Origin: Amycolatopsis orientalis DSM 40040 = KCTC 9412
GTDB lineage: Bacteria; Actinomycetota; Actinomycetes; Mycobacteriales; Pseudonocardiaceae
Direction: 5' to 3'
Assembly (NCBI RefSeq): GCF_000478275.1
Contig: NZ_ASJB01000045.1
Coordinates: forward strand, 1-64,000
Length of the DNA: 64,000 nucleotides
Shown: in pieces, positions 17,382-26,142 of the stretch
Layout of the letters: every line of letters starts with the position of its first letter
Position numbering within the stretch: the stretch's first letter is position 1
The notes under the pieces: model-generated
The model's database searches: none
Told to the model about the DNA's origin: nothing
What the model saw: only the letters and a program-made list of their open reading frames with translations
Made by a program: the position numbers and the translations under genes

Positions 17382-19526
17382 ATGACCACGGCGCATGTGA
17401 CCTGCCCCCTCTGCGAAGCCACCTGCGGCCTGGAGGTGACTTTCGACGAGAAGAGCCTGGTCACCCGGGTCCAGGGCGACCGCGAGGACGTCTTCTCGCA
17501 GGGATACATCTGCCCGAAGGGCGCCTCGCTCGGCGCGCTGCACCACGACCCGGACAGGCTCACCGCGCCGCTGGTCAAACGCGACGGCGAGTTCGTCGAG
17601 GTCACCTGGGACGAGGCCTTCGCCGAGATCGACAGGCGGCTGCGGCCGATCATCGACCGGCACGGCAAGAACGCCGTCGCGGTCTACTCCGGCAATCCGA
17701 CGGTGCACAACGCGGCACTCGTCCTCTACGGCCGCGTGTTCTTCAAAGCCTTGGGCACCAGGAACTTCTACACCGCGACCACGGTCGACCAGATGCCGAA
17801 GCACTTCTCGTCCGGCTACCTGTTCGGCGATCCGCAGGCCATTCCCGTCGCCGACCTCGACCGCACCGGGCATCTGCTCATCCTCGGGGCGAACCCGTTG
17901 GTGTCCAACGGAAGCCTGATGACCGCGGCCGACGTCCGCGGCAGGCTGCGGGGCATCCGGAAACGCGGCGGAAAGGTCGTCGTCCTCGATCCGCGCCGCA
18001 CCCGGACGGCCCAGCTCGCCGACGAACATCACGCGATCCGGCCCGGCACCGACGCGTTGTTCCTGTTCGCGCTGGTCAACGTCCTGTTCGCGGAGAACCG
18101 GGTCGACCTCGGACGGCTCGCAGAGCATGTCACCGGCGTCGACGAGGTCCGCGCGCTCGCGGAGCCGTTCACCCCGGAGGCGGTCGCGCCGGCGACCGGC
18201 CTCGACGCGGCCGAGATCCGCCGGATCGCGCTCGACCTCGCGGACGCCGAACGGGCCGCGGTCTACGGCCGGATGGGGACCACGACCCAGTCGTACGGCA
18301 CCGTCGCGAGCTGGCTGGTCGACGTCGTCAACACGCTCACCGGCAATCTCGACCGCGAGGGCGGCGTGCTGTTCCCCCTGCCCGCCCTCTGGCGGCCGCG
18401 GCGGTCGTCGCCGTTCACCAGCGGCCGGTGGACGAGCCGGGTGCGCGGGTACCCCGAAGTGCTCGGCGAGCTGCCGGTGGCCACGCTCGCGGACGAGATC
18501 GATACGCCCGGTGAGGGGCAGGTCCGCGCGCTGGTGACGATCAGCGGCAATCCGGCGCTGAGCACGCCCAACTCCGCGCGGCTCAGCGAAGCGCTGGGGC
18601 AACTGGACTTCATGGTCTCCCTCGATGTGTACCTCAACGAGACCACCCGGCACGCCGACGTCATCCTGCCCGGACCGTCACCGCTGGAGCGGCCGCACTA
18701 CGACGTCGCGCTGTACGCGCTCGCCGTGCGCAACGTCGCGAACTGGACGCCGCGGACGCTCGAGACGGAGATGCCGCAGGAGTGGGTGACCCTGCTGCGG
18801 ATGGCCGGGATCGCCGCCGGTCAGGGCCCGGACGTCGACGTCGCCGCGTTCGACACGATGGTCGCGGCCGAGACCGCCCGCCGCACCGGCGTCGACCTCG
18901 CGCTCGCGGAGGGCCGCACGGGCCCGGCGCGGATGATCGACCTGATGCTGCGCGGCGGGCCGTACGGGCTGAAGCTGGCCGACCTCGAAGCCGCCCCGCA
19001 CGGCATCGACCTCGGCGCGCTGAAGCCGCGGCTGCCCGACGTGCTCGCCACCGCGAGCGGGAAGGTCGAGCTGGCCCCGGACGCGATCACGAAGGACGTC
19101 CCGCGGCTGCGCGCGGAGCTGGACAAGACGCCGGACGGCGGGTTGCTGCTGATCGGGCGGCGGCATCTGAGTTCGAACAACTCGTGGATGCACAACCTGA
19201 CGCCGCTGGTACGCGGCGGGAACCGGTGCACGGTCCAGGTTCACCCGGAAGACGCCTCGCGGCTCGGGCTGACCGACGGCGGGCTCGCGTCGGTGACTTC
19301 GCGAGCGGGGAAGCTCGAAGCGCCGGTGGAGGTCACGGCCGACGTCCGGCCCGGGGTGGTGAGCATGCCGCACGGCTGGGGGCACGACCTCGACGGGACG
19401 CGCACGAAGGTCGCCACGGCGCACGCCGGCGTCAACTCGAACCTGGTCGCCGACGAGACCCTGCTCGACGTCCCGTCCGGCAACGCCGTCCTGAACGGGA
19501 TCCCGGTGGACGTCGCCCCGGTTTAG
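17382..19526 (+). CDS. Molybdopterin-dependent oxidoreductase (MopB superfamily)
   Basis: A 714-residue catalytic subunit. Cys 8, 11, 15 and about 44 form a 4Fe-4S site (CPLCEATC...CPKG). The bis-MGD domains follow, and the C-terminal MGD domain includes LIGRRHLSSNNSWMHN and VSMPHGWGHDLDG. In the region where NapA or FdhF carry Cys or Sec, the sequence reads DQMPKHFSSGYLFGDP with no Cys, so the metal ligand is Ser or something else. No Tat signal, partner subunit or cofactor genes adjoin it. The substrate is unknown. Confidence 0.85.
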   Translation: MTTAHVTCPLCEATCGLEVTFDEKSLVTRVQGDREDVFSQGYICPKGASLGALHHDPDRLTAPLVKRDGEFVEVTWDEAFAEIDRRLRPIIDRHGKNAVAVYSGNPTVHNAALVLYGRVFFKALGTRNFYTATTVDQMPKHFSSGYLFGDPQAIPVADLDRTGHLLILGANPLVSNGSLMTAADVRGRLRGIRKRGGKVVVLDPRRTRTAQLADEHHAIRPGTDALFLFALVNVLFAENRVDLGRLAEHVTGVDEVRALAEPFTPEAVAPATGLDAAEIRRIALDLADAERAAVYGRMGTTTQSYGTVASWLVDVVNTLTGNLDREGGVLFPLPALWRPRRSSPFTSGRWTSRVRGYPEVLGELPVATLADEIDTPGEGQVRALVTISGNPALSTPNSARLSEALGQLDFMVSLDVYLNETTRHADVILPGPSPLERPHYDVALYALAVRNVANWTPRTLETEMPQEWVTLLRMAGIAAGQGPDVDVAAFDTMVAAETARRTGVDLALAEGRTGPARMIDLMLRGGPYGLKLADLEAAPHGIDLGALKPRLPDVLATASGKVELAPDAITKDVPRLRAELDKTPDGGLLLIGRRHLSSNNSWMHNLTPLVRGGNRCTVQVHPEDASRLGLTDGGLASVTSRAGKLEAPVEVTADVRPGVVSMPHGWGHDLDGTRTKVATAHAGVNSNLVADETLLDVPSGNAVLNGIPVDVAPV

Positions 19527-19536
19527 CCCGCGTGGG

Positions 19537-20190
19537 TCACCAGGCCTGGGTGAGGTCGGCGTGCTGCCGGACCCAGGCGTGCATGACGATCCCGGCGGCG
19601 ACACCGGCGTTGATCGAGCGCGTCGTGCCGAACTGCGCGATCGAGACGACCAGCGACGCCGCCTTCTGCGCCTCGGCCGACAGCCCCGGCCCCTCCTGGC
19701 CGAAGAGCAGGACGCACTCGCGCGGCAGTTCGGCGGTCTCGATGGGCTGCGACCCGGGCGTGTTGTCGACGGCGACCACGGCGAGTCCCTCGGCGGCGGC
19801 GAAGGTCAGCAGCCCGGAGACGTCTTCGTGGTGGAGAAGGTGCTGGTAGCGGTCGGTCACCATGGCGCCGCGCCGGTTCCAGCGCCGCCGTCCGACGATG
19901 TGCACGGCGGCCGCGGCGAACGCGTTCGCCGTCCGGACAACGGTGCCGATGTTGTGATCGTGCTGGAAGTTCTCGATCGCGACGTGGAACGGGTGCCGTC
20001 GGCCGTCCACATCGGACACGATGGCCTCTCGCCGCCAGTAGCGGTACTGGTCGACGACGTTGCGGCGGTCCCCGTTGGCCAGCAGTTCGGGGTCGTACCG
20101 CTCGTCCGCGGGCCACTCACCCTCCCACGGGCCGACGCCGACCTCTTCCCGCGCCACCCATTCGGTGGGGCCGGCCTCTTCCTCAGTCAC
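19537..20190 (-). CDS. SpoU/TrmH-family RNA 2'-O-methyltransferase
   Basis: A 217-residue SPOUT methyltransferase with the three family motifs in order: ENFQHDHNIGTVVRTANAF (motif 1), CVLLFGQEGPGLS (motif 2) and AQFGTTRSINAGVAAGI (motif 3, knot-forming). It should transfer methyl from AdoMet to a ribose 2'-OH in tRNA or rRNA. The likely start is GTG 20190; the longer frame upstream overlaps the DUF2784 gene. The position near pyrE agrees with my recollection of a methyltransferase in the mycobacterial pyrE region. Confidence 0.88.
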   Translation of the reverse strand: MTEEEAGPTEWVAREEVGVGPWEGEWPADERYDPELLANGDRRNVVDQYRYWRREAIVSDVDGRRHPFHVAIENFQHDHNIGTVVRTANAFAAAAVHIVGRRRWNRRGAMVTDRYQHLLHHEDVSGLLTFAAAEGLAVVAVDNTPGSQPIETAELPRECVLLFGQEGPGLSAEAQKAASLVVSIAQFGTTRSINAGVAAGIVMHAWVRQHADLTQAW

Positions 20191-20204
20191 CGGGTGATTG
20201 TCAC

Positions 20205-20597
20205 TCAGCCCATGCTGACGCGGTGCGCCGGTGCGTCGCCGTCGTGGTCGCGGTGCCGCCAGCGCTGGACCGTGCCGACGTAGGAGACGATCACGGTCGC
20301 CATCGCGATCACGACGACCAGCGGCAGCGTCGAGCGCGGGAACACCGTGTCGTAGAGGTAGTAGGCGTTGAAGCCGCCGGGCAGGTCGCCGAGGCCCTGC
20401 AGGTGGCGGAAGTAGTTCTCCGCCGCCGTCAGCGGACATGGCCAGGGGAAGACGTTGACGAGAACACCCCATGCGGCGAAGAACACATGCACGAAGATCA
20501 CCTTCGGCCACCGCCACGCGAGAAAACCACCGAATCCGATGAACAGCAGCGCGAAAATGTGCACCGCGACTGTCACGTTCGCCAGGAAACCCGCCAC
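20205..20597 (-). CDS. DUF2784-family small membrane protein
   Basis: A 130-residue protein with about three to four hydrophobic segments. NVTVAVHIFALLFIGFGGFL at the start and NVFPWPCPLTAAENYFRHLQG in the centre are typical of DUF2784. The charged tail is His/Arg/Asp-rich. No function is known. It lies just upstream of the methyltransferase on the same strand with a 14-base gap, so the two may be cotranscribed. Confidence 0.78.
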   Translation of the reverse strand: MAGFLANVTVAVHIFALLFIGFGGFLAWRWPKVIFVHVFFAAWGVLVNVFPWPCPLTAAENYFRHLQGLGDLPGGFNAYYLYDTVFPRSTLPLVVVIAMATVIVSYVGTVQRWRHRDHDGDAPAHRVSMG

Positions 20598-20664
20598 CTC
20601 AAGCCCCCTTTCACACCCCTACCAGCGACGTTACCCCTCTCGTATTGAGAAACGCTCACGAAAA

Positions 20665-20702
20665 AACGGGGCATCCTCCGTTCGCACGGAGGATGCCCCG
20701 TT
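20665..20702 (-). terminator. Rho-independent terminator of pyrE
   Basis: A perfect 16-base stem AACGGGGCATCCTCCG with a 6-base loop is followed, reading leftward on the minus strand, by a run of six T. It lies 14 bases after the pyrE stop. This is the most classical terminator in the window. Confidence 0.9.
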
Positions 20703-20715
20703 CGGGACGTTTTAG

Positions 20716-21279
20716 TCAGGACAGTCCGAGATCGTCCTTGTTCAGAATGTAACGGTATTCGAGGCCTTCCTTCTCGATGGCCTCGCGCGCTCCGGTGTCC
20801 CTGTCGACGACTGTCGCGACGCCGACCACGTTCGCGCCGGCCTCGCGCAGCGCCTCGACGGCGGTGAGCACGCTGCCGCCGGTGGTCGAGGTGTCCTCGA
20901 CGGCCAGCACACGCTGTCCCAGCACCTCGACGCCTTCGATCCGGCGCTGCATGCCGTGCTCCTTGACGGCCTTGCGGACCACGAACGCGTCGAGCACGAC
21001 GCCGTCGGTGGCCGCGGAGTGCAGCATCGCCAGCGCCACCGGGTCCGCGCCGAGGGTCAGGCCGCCGGCGGCGACGTAGTCCCAGTCGTGAGTGAGCTGG
21101 CGGAGCAGCTTCCCGATGAGCGGCGCGGCCGCGTGATGCAGCGTCGCCCGCCGAAGATCGATGTAGTAGTCGGCTTCCTTGCCGGAAGACAACGTCACCT
21201 TGCCGTGCACGACGGCCAGTTCGCCGACCAGTCTGGCCAGTTCGAGTTTCGCCGCTTGATCAACCCCGGGGTACGCCAC
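20716..21279 (-). CDS. pyrE: Orotate phosphoribosyltransferase
   Basis: A 187-residue PyrE. It has HGKVTLSSGKEADYYIDLRR with the orotate/PRPP-contacting region, and the PRPP loop VLAVEDTSTTGGSVLTAVEAL with the acidic pair. It makes OMP from orotate and PRPP in pyrimidine synthesis. I prefer GTG 21279; the ORF is open to 21345, but that extension overlaps the ABC permease stop and lacks family similarity. It ends at the terminator at 20665-20702. Confidence 0.93.
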   Translation of the reverse strand: MAYPGVDQAAKLELARLVGELAVVHGKVTLSSGKEADYYIDLRRATLHHAAAPLIGKLLRQLTHDWDYVAAGGLTLGADPVALAMLHSAATDGVVLDAFVVRKAVKEHGMQRRIEGVEVLGQRVLAVEDTSTTGGSVLTAVEALREAGANVVGVATVVDRDTGAREAIEKEGLEYRYILNKDDLGLS

Positions 21280-21337
21280 GGCCGAGAGTCTTACACACGC
21301 CCGGCCGGGCGCCCCCGGGGTGTTTGCCCCAGTGTGC

Positions 21338-23878
21338 TCAGTCACTGCCGGTCGTCGCGGCGTCCACGGGCTGCCCGCAGGTCGCCGCCCAGGCCGGGAC
21401 CAGGGTCGCCGCCAGCGCGAGCGCCGCCGCGATCCCGATGATGGACAGGTAGATCAGCGGCGAACCCATCGGCAGCAGCGAATCGGCCGCCACCAGGCAG
21501 AACGGGACGATCGCGCCCGCCGAGACGACCGTGCCGAGCACGATCCCGATCAGCGCGACGAGCCCGCCTTCGAAGCCCGCCATCCGCAGCACCTGAGCCC
21601 TGGTCGAACCGGTGAGCCGCTGGAGCCCGAATTCGCGGCGCCGCCGCATCGTCGCCATCACCAGCGTGTTGGCCACCGAAATCACCGTGTAGGCGATGAT
21701 CATCCCGACCATCAGGTAGTTCACCCAGGCGCCGACGGCCTGGTCCTTCGCGTGCGCCGCGACGAGCGCGTCCCGGTCGCCGACGGACACCGGCTGCCCG
21801 GCCGTCGTCTCGCGAAGCCGTTCGGTCAGCACGGCCGGGTCGACGCCCGGAGCCGCGCGGACGAGCATCTGCTGGGCGAGTCCGGCGGTGGTGTGCGGCG
21901 CCAGCAGGCTCGCCGGGAGCAGCATGCTCTCGAAGCCGGGGCGCTGGCTGGTCACCGCGACGACCTTGACGTCGACCTTGGCGCCGTCGCCGAGCCTCAG
22001 GCTCAGCGTGTCGCCGATGCCGCGGCCGAAGTCCTTCGCGTAGACGTCGGGGAGCGCGATGGTGGCGCCGGTCAACGCCTTCAGGTCGCCCTGGGTCACC
22101 TTCGTGTCGGTGGTCGCTCCGGCCCCGGACGCGGTGAGGCCGATCGCCGGGCGCCCGTCGTCGGAGCGTTCGTACGGCACCTCCATGAACACGCTGCTCG
22201 TCACGTACTCGGACGCTCCGGCCACCCCGGGCACCGACTGGATCCGCTGGACCAGGTCAGGAGACAGCCCGGTCCCGTGCGGCGCGCCGATCACGGCGTC
22301 GGCGCGGACGTCCTCGGTGAACGCCTGGTTCGCCAGTTCCTGCTGTGTGGTCTGCAGGTAGATGTTCGCGGTCGCGATCCCGACGGCGAGCATGATCGGG
22401 GTGACCGCGCCCGCCGCCCGGACGATCCCGGCACGGGTGTTGAGCACGGCGAGCCGGGCGTCGATGCCGCCGAGCAGGCGCATCGGCCACTGCAGGATCG
22501 CCGTCATCACCTTCGCGACGCCGGGGGTGATCATCGCGACGCCGAGCGCCCAGAGGATCACCGCGGGCCCGGCGGTGCTGGCCGCGATCGGACCGGTCAT
22601 CACCGCGACGGTCACGATGGCCAGCGCGGTGCCGCCACCGAAACAGAGGGCGGCGAGGACGAAGCGCGTCGGCGTCAGCCAGCGGCGGGTGACGGCGGCT
22701 TCGGCGAGCGCCTCGGTCGGCCGGATCTTCCCGGCCCGGCGGCCCGCCACGAAGGCGGCGATGAACACCGCGAGGATCGCGGCACCCGCGCCGACAACCG
22801 ACGGCAGCCACCCTTGGTAGAACCGCAGAACCTCGGGCACGACACCGTTTTCGACCAGCTGCCCGAACAGCCACTCACCGAGGAACGGGCCGAAGGCGGC
22901 GGCGAGCGCGGTGGCGAGCAGGCCGACGGCCAGCGCCTCGCCGAGCACCATGCGCCGCAGCTGGCGCGGGGTGGTGCCGATCGCCCGCATCAACGCGAGT
23001 TCCCGCGAGCGCTGCTGGGTGGACAGGCTCAGCGTGCTCGCGACGACGAACATCGCCACCATCACCGAAAGCCCGCCGGACACCGCGGCGATGACGATCA
23101 GGTTGGACCCGCTCGACTCGGCCTCGGGGAATTCCGCGACACCGCGGTCGATCCCGCTCAGGACGGTCGCACCCGTCGCGGCCGCGGCGACGCTTTCCCG
23201 GACCGCCTCGATGTCGGCGCCCGGCTCGGTGAAGACGCCGATGACGTCGGCCTTCCCCGGATAGCCGGAAAGCCGTGCGGCGTCGGCGGCGGAGAAGAAC
23301 ACGCCTGCCCGCGTGATCGAACGCGGCGCGGCGGCGACCCCGGCCACCCGGAACGTGTCGATCTCGCCCCGCGCGGCGATCTCGACGCGATCGCCCGGCT
23401 TCAGCCCCGACGTCGACTCGACGACGACCTCGCCCGCGCCGGGCGCGGTACCGGCTGTCAGCGCGTACGGCGTCAACGCGGCGGAATCCCAAGCGTGGCC
23501 GAGGGCCTGCCGTCCGTTCGCCGCGAGCGGGATGCTCACTTCGCCGACGACGTCCGAGACGCCGGGCACGGAACGCAAGCGCGAGACGAGACCGTCGTCG
23601 AGCCGGACGCGCTCGGGCAGCCGCGCGTCCTCGAATTTCCGGTCGTCGTCGGGTTCGAGAGTGGCCGGGTCCTTCTTGGGCAGTTCGAAGGTCTGGCCGC
23701 CGGTGACGACGATCGGGACGGCCGCGAGGCGTTGCGGTTCCGCGTTGCCGCGGATCCCGGTCTCCATCAGGCCACCGCAGGACGCGACGATCAGCGCGCC
23801 GAAGAAGACGGCGACGAAGGTGCCGATGAATCCGCCCTTGCGCAGGCGCAGGGTCCGGAAAGCGAGTCGCAGCATCAC
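21338..23878 (-). CDS. ABC transporter permease with two FtsX domains (MacB-like)
   Basis: An 846-residue permease. An N-terminal transmembrane helix (about 20-40) and an extracytoplasmic MacB-type core come first, then a first FtsX domain (about 260-400), a second periplasmic region and a second FtsX domain (about 720-840). Such proteins move lipids, peptides or antibiotics, or transmit mechanical signals, rather than import nutrients. The start is GTG 23878 or ATG 23875; the first overlaps the ATPase stop. Confidence 0.88.
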   Translation of the reverse strand: MMLRLAFRTLRLRKGGFIGTFVAVFFGALIVASCGGLMETGIRGNAEPQRLAAVPIVVTGGQTFELPKKDPATLEPDDDRKFEDARLPERVRLDDGLVSRLRSVPGVSDVVGEVSIPLAANGRQALGHAWDSAALTPYALTAGTAPGAGEVVVESTSGLKPGDRVEIAARGEIDTFRVAGVAAAPRSITRAGVFFSAADAARLSGYPGKADVIGVFTEPGADIEAVRESVAAAATGATVLSGIDRGVAEFPEAESSGSNLIVIAAVSGGLSVMVAMFVVASTLSLSTQQRSRELALMRAIGTTPRQLRRMVLGEALAVGLLATALAAAFGPFLGEWLFGQLVENGVVPEVLRFYQGWLPSVVGAGAAILAVFIAAFVAGRRAGKIRPTEALAEAAVTRRWLTPTRFVLAALCFGGGTALAIVTVAVMTGPIAASTAGPAVILWALGVAMITPGVAKVMTAILQWPMRLLGGIDARLAVLNTRAGIVRAAGAVTPIMLAVGIATANIYLQTTQQELANQAFTEDVRADAVIGAPHGTGLSPDLVQRIQSVPGVAGASEYVTSSVFMEVPYERSDDGRPAIGLTASGAGATTDTKVTQGDLKALTGATIALPDVYAKDFGRGIGDTLSLRLGDGAKVDVKVVAVTSQRPGFESMLLPASLLAPHTTAGLAQQMLVRAAPGVDPAVLTERLRETTAGQPVSVGDRDALVAAHAKDQAVGAWVNYLMVGMIIAYTVISVANTLVMATMRRRREFGLQRLTGSTRAQVLRMAGFEGGLVALIGIVLGTVVSAGAIVPFCLVAADSLLPMGSPLIYLSIIGIAAALALAATLVPAWAATCGQPVDAATTGSD

Positions 23879-24636
23879 ACAGCCGCCGCGTGAACCGGTC
23901 GGCCCCAGGCACCCAGGTGGGTCATGCGCTCCGCGACGACGTCCGCCGTCGGCGCGTGCAGTTCGTCCGCGATCCGGCCGTCGGCCAGGAAGATGACACG
24001 GTCGGCGTAGGAGGCGGCCATCGGATCGTGCGTCACCATGATCACCGTCTGGCCGGTCGTCCGGACCGAATCGCGCAGCAGTCCGAGGACCTCGGCGGCG
24101 GTCCGCGTGTCGAGCGCGCCGGTCGGCTCGTCGGCGAAGACCACCGCGGGCCGGGTGACCAGCGCCCGCGCGATCGCGACGCGCTGGGCCTGACCACCGG
24201 AGAGTTCGCCGGGAAGATGCTTGCGGCGCCCGGAAAGGCCGACGCGGGCGAGCATCTCCTCGACGACGCGGCGGTCCGGCTTGGCGCCGGCGAGCTGCTG
24301 CGGAAGCGTGACGTTCTGCTCGACGGTCAGCGCGGGGAGCAGGTTGAAGGCCTGGAAGATGAAGCCGACCCGGTCGCGGCGCAGCTTCGTCAGCTTCGTC
24401 TCGCTCATCCCGGCCAGCTCCTGCCCGTCGAGTACGACGGACCCCGACGTCGGCCGGTCCAGTCCGGCCGCGCAGTGCAGGAAAGTGCTCTTGCCCGAGC
24501 CCGAAGGGCCCATCACCGCGGTGAAACCGCCGCGCGGGAACGCCAGCGTCACCCCGTCCAGGGCGACGACGCCCTTGCCGTATTCCTTGCGGACGCCGTC
24601 GAGCCGGACCGCGTCACCGTTCCACCCAGTGTTCAT
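23875..24636 (-). CDS. ABC transporter ATP-binding protein (LolD/MacB type)
   Basis: A 253-residue ATPase with Walker A GPSGSGKSTFLHC, Q-loop VGFIFQAFNLLPAL, signature LSGGQAQRVAIARAL and Walker B AVVFADEPTGALD, all in the form used by MacB/LolD-type transporters. It works with the FtsX-domain permease encoded immediately downstream, with which it overlaps by about 4 bases. The pair has no adjacent two-component system. Confidence 0.92.
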   Translation of the reverse strand: MNTGWNGDAVRLDGVRKEYGKGVVALDGVTLAFPRGGFTAVMGPSGSGKSTFLHCAAGLDRPTSGSVVLDGQELAGMSETKLTKLRRDRVGFIFQAFNLLPALTVEQNVTLPQQLAGAKPDRRVVEEMLARVGLSGRRKHLPGELSGGQAQRVAIARALVTRPAVVFADEPTGALDTRTAAEVLGLLRDSVRTTGQTVIMVTHDPMAASYADRVIFLADGRIADELHAPTADVVAERMTHLGAWGRPVHAAAV

Positions 24637-24719
24637 GGGAAAACCCTAGGAATCCCCGGTCGAAAGCACCCTGGGGCGAGCGTGCGTCTCGGAGGTAGGG
24701 CGCTCCCTACCTCAGCGGC

Positions 24720-25214
24720 TCAGCGTGCCGCGCCGGTCTTGGCGTCCACGGTGACCTTGTGCTCGACGCCCTTGCCGTCGCGGAGCCCGATCTCCCAGAC
24801 GAGGGTGCCGTCGGCCGCGCGGTCGATCTCCATCTCGTCGAGTTCACCGGGCTGACGCTGCTGCGCGGTTCGCAGTGCCTTGACCGCGTCGACGTCCGCC
24901 TGCCCGACCTTCGCCAAGTCGTCGCTCGGCTTCGCCGTCTGCTGCTCGCCGAAGACCTGACCACCGTCCCGGCTCACGCGCACTTTGTGTTCCTGCCCGT
25001 GTGACGCGACCTTGATCTCCCAGGCGTCGTTCCCCGGCTCGACGTCGAACACCCGCCCGTCGGATACGGCGCCCGCCGCCGCTTGGATCGCCTTGACCGG
25101 CTGGGTGCCTTCCTTGCCGGGCGCCGGTGCGGCCGGGCCGGGCGGCTGCTCGGTGGAACAGGCGGCCAGCGCCAACGTCAGTGCCCCGGCGGTGACAAGA
25201 CGTGAGGACTTCAT
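24720..25214 (-). CDS. PepSY-domain lipoprotein
   Basis: A 164-residue secreted lipoprotein: MKSSRLVTAGALTLALAAC is a lipoprotein signal with the acylated Cys at 19. Two PepSY-like repeats follow (about 45-95 and 105-160), the second ending in GLRDGKGVEHKVTVDAKTG. PepSY domains are often thought to restrain proteases or to sense at the cell surface. It lies 83 bases downstream of the ABC ATPase start, on the same strand. Its partner is unknown. Confidence 0.8.
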   Translation of the reverse strand: MKSSRLVTAGALTLALAACSTEQPPGPAAPAPGKEGTQPVKAIQAAAGAVSDGRVFDVEPGNDAWEIKVASHGQEHKVRVSRDGGQVFGEQQTAKPSDDLAKVGQADVDAVKALRTAQQRQPGELDEMEIDRAADGTLVWEIGLRDGKGVEHKVTVDAKTGAAR

Positions 25215-25257
25215 GATCCACACATACCCGCGCGGAGCAGGTCCAAACCCTCATGCC

Positions 25258-26025
25258 TCAGGTGCGGCCCTTGCCGCCGAAACCGCCGCCGAGCCGCCGC
25301 AGCACCGCCCTCGGCAGCAGGCCACCGATCGCGACGACCGCCTTGTACTGCAGGCTCGGCACCGAGATCACCTTGCCGCGACGCAGATCCGTGAGCGCTT
25401 CGTCCACGACCTGGTCGACGCCGAGCCAGAACGCCTTGGGGCCTGGCCGGTCCAGCCCGGCCCGCTCGTGGAACTCGGTGGCGGTGAAGCCGGGACAAAG
25501 CGCCATCATGCGGACGCCCTTCGGCAGGGAGGCCGCGATGCCTTCGGTGAACGACGTGACCCAGTTCTTGCTGGCCGTGTACGTCGAACCGCGGCCGCTG
25601 AAGAAACCGGCGACCGAGCTGACATTGATGATCGCGCCCTCGCCGCGGTCGATCATCGCGGGCAGCGCGGCGCGGGTCAGGCGCAGAACGGCGGTGACAT
25701 TGACGTCGAGCTGACGCTGCAGCGCGTCCGGCGGAATGGTCCAGAAGTCGCCGTTGAGGCCGAATCCGGCGTTGTTCACCAGGAGGTCGACCGGCTCGCC
25801 GGCCAGCCGGGCCTCGACCAGCGCGCGTCCGTCCACTTCGGACAGATCGGCTGGCAGGACGACGACGTCGACACCGTGCGCCTCGACCAGTTCCGCGGCG
25901 AAGGCCTCCAGTCTGTCGACGTCGCGGGCGACGAGTACGAGGTCGTACGCCTCGGCGGCGAGCCTGCGCGCGAACTGCGCGCCGATGCCTGCGGTGGCGC
26001 CGGTGATCAGTGCGGTGGGGGTCAT
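25258..26025 (-). CDS. SDR-family oxidoreductase
   Basis: A 255-residue short-chain dehydrogenase. It has the cofactor motif TGATAGIG at residue 8, NNAGFG near 85, Ser in [11 protein letters not shown] and the pair in YTASKNW. The C-terminus [18 protein letters not shown] is typical of the SDR group annotated as acyl/ketone reductases (DltE/YqjQ-like). The substrate is unknown and it has no operon partner. Confidence 0.88.
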   Translation of the reverse strand: MTPTALITGATAGIGAQFARRLAAEAYDLVLVARDVDRLEAFAAELVEAHGVDVVVLPADLSEVDGRALVEARLAGEPVDLLVNNAGFGLNGDFWTIPPDALQRQLDVNVTAVLRLTRAALPAMIDRGEGAIINVSSVAGFFSGRGSTYTASKNWVTSFTEGIAASLPKGVRMMALCPGFTATEFHERAGLDRPGPKAFWLGVDQVVDEALTDLRRGKVISVPSLQYKAVVAIGGLLPRAVLRRLGGGFGGKGRT

Positions 26026-26142
26026 ATCCGGAACCTACTCTCCAGTCGGGTGGTTTCCTCGCCGAGACGGCGAGCGGTGGACGTCACCCTCAGTGGGGAC
26101 CTGACGTGCGACGACTTCGGTCGGGAAGTATCGTCCCGGCCC

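Noticed and set aside
21280..21345. Longer N-terminus for pyrE.
   Set aside because: The extra residues resemble no PyrE and overlap the stop of the ABC permease gene; GTG 21279 fits family length.
21320..23893. 857-codon + ORF opposite the FtsX permease.
   Set aside because: Shadow frame with biased Arg/Gly/Asp composition; no domains.
24985..26142. N-terminal extension of the secreted-protein ORF.
   Set aside because: It runs over the SDR gene in antisense; the real signal peptide begins at 26143.
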